Assembly: GCA_900753295.1 (NCBI GenBank)
Contig: CAADYQ010000026.1
Coordinates: 1 to 8,455, forward strand
Direction of reading: 5' to 3'
DNA: 8,455 bases
Source: Clostridia bacterium
Lineage (GTDB): Bacteria > Bacillota > Clostridia > Oscillospirales > CAG-272
Shown: positions 5,635 through 8,455 of the stretch, in pieces
Position numbering within the stretch: position 1 is the first letter of the stretch
Layout of the letters: every line of letters starts with the position of its first letter
The notes under the pieces: generated by a model
Databases searched by the model: none
Told to the model about the DNA's origin: nothing
What the model saw: only the letters and a program-made list of their open reading frames with translations
Program-made: the position numbers and the translations under genes

Positions 5635-6265
5635 TGCTTCCTTCTTCTTTACTCATTGCACTGCGCGGAGCGCCGAAGGCTTCCGCCATGCCAAAGCCCG
5701 CACCCGCAAGGCTTATGATCCTTACGCGCTCACGCGCGTTATATTTTTTTATACGCCTCTCGCTCCGCGCGTGCGATACCGCACGCAGGACGCGACCTAT
5801 CCCGGAATATATTCCCCTTGCGGCAAACACCGCCGGGAAGCATATGTAAGCTACCGCAGCGCGTATCACATAGACAACAAAGCTGCCGCATGCACGGAAC
5901 GGCACGCCAAGCGTTTTGCGCCACAAAACAAAGCCGAGCGCTCCTGCGGCAAGACCGGAAAGACGGAATACCCCGTCATCCGTCGCAAAAAACACGCAAA
6001 GCTGCGCCGACGCCCAGGCAACGGGAAACAGCATATCGACGCACCAGAGAACGACCGATGCGGCAACGCCGCCCACCTTGCCTCGTCTGCCCACAGCGCC
6101 AACAAGAGGCAACACCCTGTCGTAATACGCCGGGACTCTGCCCACACCGAGCGAACGATAAAAAACGCCTATAAGATCGAATATCGATCCTGCCGCCACG
6201 CCCACTGCCGCCGACACCGCAAGCATAAGCGCCTGCGCGCGCGGCGAAATCTGCATGACATCCAT
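5585..6265 (-). CDS. yabQ: Spore cortex biosynthesis protein YabQ
   Basis: The predicted multi-pass membrane protein has 226 residues. In B. subtilis YabQ sits in the forespore outer membrane under sigma-E control and is needed for cortex formation. It was identified mainly by synteny (between yabP and divIC) and by topology. It has a hydrophobic N-terminus (about 9-32) with a GSIFDLIGVFYRSLG segment like the family's FDxxR region, further hydrophobic stretches near 64-94, 100-115 and 125-147, and a basic Arg/Lys/Glu-rich C-terminal tail. The open frame extends upstream to 6328, but that part overlaps yabP. The ATG at 6265, 7 nt after the yabP stop, is chosen, and the ATG at 6256 is equally possible, with GGA about 4 nt upstream. 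Neither has a strong ribosome binding site, which fits translational coupling to yabP. The last 50 nt overlap divIC in another frame. Stop is TAA. Confidence 0.82.
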   Translation of the reverse strand: MDVMQISPRAQALMLAVSAAVGVAAGSIFDLIGVFYRSLGVGRVPAYYDRVLPLVGAVGRRGKVGGVAASVVLWCVDMLFPVAWASAQLCVFFATDDGVFRLSGLAAGALGFVLWRKTLGVPFRACGSFVVYVIRAAVAYICFPAVFAARGIYSGIGRVLRAVSHARSERRIKKYNARERVRIISLAGAGFGMAEAFGAPRSAMSKEEGSNENERKRKILRQNNAR

Positions 6266-6272
6266 GACCGTT

Positions 6273-6584
6273 TCAGCGCCCGAAAAGTCCGCGCTTCTTC
6301 CGTCCACCGCCGATATGAGGGTCCTCAAGATAAAAGATCCCGCTTATATCGCCGTCAAGAGACAGAAAGCCGCGATCGATATCAAGCGCGCCTATGTGAA
6401 GCCCCGCGCCCTCTATCGTCATCTCGCCGCAGGAAGTCCCCGCGACAACGCTGTTTTCGTCAAAGCTGATGACCTCGCTGACCCCGCAGATCTGCATGGT
6501 CTTTCTGCCGCGCACGGTAAACTCGTGCGCCGCCTGCTTTTTTTCGCCTTCCGGCATTTTATCACTGTTGATGTTGTTATTCAT
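6273..6584 (-). CDS. yabP: Sporulation protein YabP
   Basis: This is a 103-residue soluble protein of the YabP family. In B. subtilis the yabP product is required with YabQ for spore cortex and coat assembly. A polar N-terminal tail of about 19 residues is followed by the conserved core HEFTVRGRKTMQICGVSEV, then SFDENSVV, a TxxGEMTIEGAGLHIGALDI stretch, and a final GxISGIFY strand, matching the family pattern of short beta strands. Length is close to the usual 100 residues. The ATG at 6584 is chosen because GGAGGA (complement of 6591-6596) lies 6 nt upstream. A GTG at 6617 would add 11 residues but lies in the loop of a strong hairpin. The gap to rqcP (6585-6647) holds competing hairpins that involve this ribosome binding site. 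Stop is TGA at 6273-6275. Confidence 0.9.
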   Translation of the reverse strand: MNNNINSDKMPEGEKKQAAHEFTVRGRKTMQICGVSEVISFDENSVVAGTSCGEMTIEGAGLHIGALDIDRGFLSLDGDISGIFYLEDPHIGGGRKKRGLFGR

Positions 6585-6594
6585 TGCAGTTCCT

Positions 6595-6643
6595 CCGCAT
6601 ATACTTTTTACCCACAAAAAGCATATGCGGGGGATGTCCGCAT
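6595..6643 (-). promoter_or_regulatory. Mutually exclusive hairpins before yabP (candidate switch or attenuator)
   Basis: On the minus strand three segments occur in order. A is ATGCGG (complement of 6638-6643), B is CCGCATAT (6623-6630), and C is ATATGCGG (6595-6602). B pairs with C in a 15-bp stem that also includes a G-U pair and CTTTTT/AAAAAG (6616-6621 and 6604-6609) around a 6-nt loop. B can instead pair with A over 6 bp with a 7-nt loop, followed 4 nt later by TTTTT. The B-C stem covers the first GG of the yabP GGAGGA site. A begins 4 nt after the rqcP stop. Confidence 0.5.
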
Positions 6644-6647
6644 TATG

Positions 6648-6893
6648 TCACTGGCTGATTATTTCGTACATATCGGAGGCATCCGCCTTTCCGACATGCT
6701 CGCGTACATTGAGCACGCGGAATACAAGCTGACGCTGACCGAAGGAGACCGTAACCGTGTCGCCTTCCTTTACGTCGTACGACGCCTTTGCCACCTTGCC
6801 GTTTACGGATATATGTCCCGCATCGCACGCATCGTTGGCAACGGTGCGGCGCTTTATCACGCGGGAAACCTTAAGATATTTATCAAGTCTCAT
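6648..6893 (-). CDS. rqcP: S4-domain RNA-binding protein RqcP (YabO/Hsp15 family)
   Basis: This is an 81-residue S4-domain protein. RqcP binds stalled 50S subunits and works with RqcH in adding C-terminal alanine tails to nascent chains from blocked ribosomes. The S4 fold is plain: MRLDKYLKVSRVIKRRTVAN (1-20), then CDAGHISVNGKVAKASYDVK, and VKEGDTVTVSFG. Length matches the Bacillus YabO protein (mid-80s). It sits between mazG and yabP, exactly as yabO does in B. subtilis. The ATG at 6893 has only a modest GAAGG site about 6 nt upstream, but the N-terminus is as conserved in the family, so the start is firm. A consensus promoter lies just upstream, with a predicted leader of about 24 nt, so the gene can be expressed apart from mazG. 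Stop is TGA at 6648-6650. Confidence 0.94.
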   Translation of the reverse strand: MRLDKYLKVSRVIKRRTVANDACDAGHISVNGKVAKASYDVKEGDTVTVSFGQRQLVFRVLNVREHVGKADASDMYEIISQ

Positions 6894-6923
6894 TATGACC
6901 TTCAGATATGGGTAGATATTTTT

Positions 6924-6952
6924 ATTATACTTTCTTTTTTCCGCGGATTCAA
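6924..6952 (-). promoter_or_regulatory. Sigma-A-type promoter for rqcP-yabP-yabQ-divIC
   Basis: On the minus strand TTGAAT (complement of 6947-6952) and a perfect TATAAT (complement of 6924-6929) are separated by 17 bp, with an A-rich spacer. The predicted start is near 6917. It lies in the 97-nt gap between mazG and rqcP and would let the distal four genes be transcribed independently of the flippase and mazG. No sigma-E consensus was found before yabP. Confidence 0.7.
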
Positions 6953-6982
6953 TACCGTTTTGCGTTCATTCGCATATTTTAC

Positions 6983-7000
6983 AGAATGTTCACACATTCT
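6983..7000 (-). repeat. Perfect 7-bp dyad spanning the mazG stop codon
   Basis: AGAATGT (6983-6989) and ACATTCT (6994-7000) flank a 4-nt spacer, and the mazG TGA overlaps this spacer. No U-run follows on the minus strand, so it is not an intrinsic terminator. It could be an mRNA 3' stabilising hairpin or a protein-binding dyad upstream of the rqcP promoter. It does not match the Firmicute LexA box. Confidence 0.35.
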
Positions 7001-7808
7001 CATGCTTGATACGGTCCCAGATCGCATCAAGCTCCGGCATCGTCATCTCGTCCGGGCGTTTTCCTTCTTTGGCTGCCTCGTTCTCAACGCGTTCAAAGCG
7101 ATCGACGAATTTGTTCACCGCTTTGCCGAGCGCCTTTTCGCTGTCAACGCCCAGCTTGCGCGCAAGGCTCGTAACGGTGAGCAGGAGATCGCCTATCTCC
7201 TCCTCCATCTCATCGGCGCTTCCGCTCTTTGCCGCCTCCTCGACCTCAGCCGTTTCCTCGCGCAGCTTTGCGATAACCGCGTCCGCAGTGTCGAAATCAA
7301 AGAATGACGCTTTCTTCCCGACCTTCTGCGCGCGCATAAGCGCGGGCAGTGCCGGCGGAACGGCGCGGAGCTTTGACGTAAGCGTATCGCGGTGTTTTTC
7401 GGTGCTTTTGATATTTTCCCAGTTCTTTATCACCTCGTCCGAGGTCTCGGCGCTCACGTCGCCGAAAATATGCGGGTGACGGTGTATCAGCTTTTCGCAG
7501 ACATCGTTTGCAACATCGGAAATGTTGAATTCACCGTCCTCCGACGCTATCTGCGCATGAAATACGACCTGAAGAAGCACGTCGCCCAGCTCCTCGCGCA
7601 TGAGCTTGGGGTCCTTGTTGTCTATCGCCTCGATGACCTCATAGGTCTCCTCTATAAAGCTCGAACGTATGCTCTCGTGCGTCTGCTCTCTGTCCCAGGG
7701 ACAGCCGCCCTCTCCGCGCAGCAGTGCGTGTATCGTGCAAAGATCGTCGAATGTATATGTTCCGGGCTTTTTGCCCACAAGGTATTTTACCGTTTCATCA
7801 CGTGTCAT
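6990..7808 (-). CDS. mazG: MazG nucleoside triphosphate pyrophosphohydrolase
   Basis: This is a 272-residue cytoplasmic enzyme that hydrolyses (d)NTPs to NMPs and pyrophosphate, cleaning the nucleotide pool. There are two MazG repeats. The N-terminal one has GCPWDREQTHESIRSSFIEE with the metal-binding EExxE (E53, E54, E57) and ExxD (E73, D76) motifs, then a HRHPHIFGDV segment. The C-terminal one has LREETAEVEEAAKSG and EEEIGDLLLTVTSLARKLGV. Length and layout match E. coli MazG (263 residues). B. subtilis YabN, at the same position, carries an extra N-terminal tetrapyrrole-methylase domain that is absent here. The ATG at 7808 shares an ATGA with the upstream flippase stop, and AAGGA lies about 8 nt upstream. 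The frame stays open beyond 7808, but that extension is the other strand-frame of the flippase and has no MazG similarity. Stop is TGA. Confidence 0.95.
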   Translation of the reverse strand: MTRDETVKYLVGKKPGTYTFDDLCTIHALLRGEGGCPWDREQTHESIRSSFIEETYEVIEAIDNKDPKLMREELGDVLLQVVFHAQIASEDGEFNISDVANDVCEKLIHRHPHIFGDVSAETSDEVIKNWENIKSTEKHRDTLTSKLRAVPPALPALMRAQKVGKKASFFDFDTADAVIAKLREETAEVEEAAKSGSADEMEEEIGDLLLTVTSLARKLGVDSEKALGKAVNKFVDRFERVENEAAKEGKRPDEMTMPELDAIWDRIKHENV

Positions 7809-8455
7809 TTTTTCGTTTCCTTTCGTTTTTTCATTCCAAAAGTACGCAGAAGTCCCGCTCTGCCGAGCAGACGCGCGGCGCGCTCGCCGCCCGGAAGCGC
7901 CTCGATGTCCTCGGCTCCAATGGCGCCGAATCTGAGCGCAGCTATCGCATATACCGGGAGCGCGGCGGCTATCGCCGCGAGAAGCGCTACGGCATTTCCT
8001 GCTTCCAGCCGCGAAAGCCCGATATATACGCCGCCCGCCGCACCAACCGCAACGACAGATGCCGCAAGCGCACGCATTATTCCGGATACGGATATTATCC
8101 CTCCGTTCTGCGCGGGCGTGTACCGGTACATGAAAATAAAATTCAGAAGCACGACCGTCACGCCGCAAAGCAGGGTGCTGATCGGCGCACCGTATATTCC
8201 GACAGACGTACCCACGAGCAGATACTCGGACACGACCTTGATCGCCGTCCCGGCACCGATAGATACGATGGGCAGCGCGGGGCGTCCCCAAGCCTGAAGC
8301 ACCGCGTTGGTCACCGTGATAAGGCAGGAAAAAACCACCGCAGGCGCAAGAGTTGAAAGCAACGGCGCCGATACGGATACCGCCGACATCTGACGCGGGT
8401 AAATAAAGCGCAGCACCGGCAGTGCAAACACGGCAAGTCCGGTAGCGGCGGGCAA
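7805..8455 (-). CDS. MOP-superfamily polysaccharide flippase, SpoVB/YabM-like, N-terminal part outside window
   Basis: This is the C-terminal part, 216 visible residues, of a polytopic membrane protein that fits the oligosaccharide or lipid-linked-precursor flippase superfamily (MurJ, SpoVB, Wzx-like). Several hydrophobic helices are visible, with the characteristic stretches LSTLAPAVVFSCLITVTNAV and LQAWGRPALPIVSIGAGTAI, followed by KVVSEYLLVG, VGIYGAPISTLLCGVTVVLL and a short basic tail ending MKKRKETKK. The segment LQAxGRPxxPxxxxxxGxxxK is typical of SpoVB-type proteins. Position directly before mazG matches yabM in B. subtilis, so YabM/SpoVB-like is the best guess, but substrate and orthology cannot be assigned from half a protein. 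The gene continues past the right edge with no start visible. Its TGA (7805-7807) overlaps the mazG ATG by 4 nt, indicating translational coupling. Confidence 0.85.
   Translation of the reverse strand: MPAATGLAVFALPVLRFIYPRQMSAVSVSAPLLSTLAPAVVFSCLITVTNAVLQAWGRPALPIVSIGAGTAIKVVSEYLLVGTSVGIYGAPISTLLCGVTVVLLNFIFMYRYTPAQNGGIISVSGIMRALAASVVAVGAAGGVYIGLSRLEAGNAVALLAAIAAALPVYAIAALRFGAIGAEDIEALPGGERAARLLGRAGLLRTFGMKKRKETKK

Noticed and set aside
6609..6643. Eleven-codon leader peptide (MRTSPAYAFCG) between rqcP and yabP on the minus strand
   Set aside because: It begins 4 nt after the rqcP stop, so re-initiation is conceivable, but there is no ribosome binding site and no run of a regulatory amino acid.
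6983..7000. Possible LexA or terminator site at the mazG stop
   Set aside because: The half-sites are GAAT/ATTC rather than GAAC/GTTC, and no T-run follows on the minus strand, so only a plain dyad is reported.
6255..7307. 350-codon plus-strand open frame opposite yabP, rqcP and mazG
   Set aside because: It crosses three well-supported minus-strand genes and their gaps, and its protein is compositionally odd and domain-free.
1..8455. Mobile element, CRISPR array, toxin-antitoxin or defence system
   Set aside because: No transposase, integrase, spaced direct repeats, Cas-like or toxin-like protein was found. Every coding region belongs to a known chromosomal family.

Overview
The window looks like chromosomal DNA from an endospore-forming member of the Clostridia (Firmicutes). 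The main reason is a minus-strand gene order, SpoVB/YabM-type flippase, MazG, RqcP (YabO), YabP, YabQ, DivIC, that matches the Bacillus subtilis yabM-yabN-yabO-yabP-yabQ-divIC cluster. YabP and YabQ are sporulation proteins. Base composition by eye is about half GC or slightly more, Shine-Dalgarno sites are of the GGAGG type, and sigma-A-like promoters read TTGCAA or TTGAAT plus TATAAT. No transposon, phage, CRISPR array, tRNA or rRNA was seen.

Layout. (1) 1-1075, minus: ychF, a nearly complete YchF/OLA1 P-loop ATPase cut by the left edge about seven residues before its expected C-terminus. (2) 1076-1498: a divergent control region of about 420 bp with one good promoter in each direction, a hairpin in the ychF leader, and a leader of about 220 nt before the next operon. 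(3) 1499-5256, plus: a three-gene envelope-stress-like unit made of an OmpR/PhoB-family response regulator, a membrane histidine kinase, and an HtrA/DegP-like serine protease whose start lies inside the end of the kinase gene. The 133-nt gap between regulator and kinase is strongly structured and includes a terminator-like hairpin. The protease gene has an in-frame TAG at 5062-5064 that cuts the PDZ domain, and the rest of the PDZ continues in the same frame to a TAA at 5254-5256. (4) 5262-5313: a 21-bp perfect inverted repeat acting as a shared terminator between the convergent operons. (5) 5308-8455, minus: the yab/divIC cluster, transcribed leftwards, with an internal promoter before rqcP and a pair of mutually exclusive hairpins before yabP.

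How the parts work together. The two-component genes plus htrA suggest a self-contained module: the kinase senses a condition outside the membrane, the regulator controls transcription (probably including its own operon), and the membrane-anchored protease degrades misfolded exported proteins. This is an inference from gene order and from CssRS-HtrA and CpxAR-DegP precedents. The yab cluster combines housekeeping functions (nucleotide clean-up by MazG, ribosome-associated quality control by RqcP, division by DivIC) with sporulation functions (YabP, YabQ, and the flippase).

The most notable observations are the in-frame amber in htrA, the structured RNA between regulator and kinase, and the competing hairpins in front of yabP. 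None can be settled from this sequence alone.
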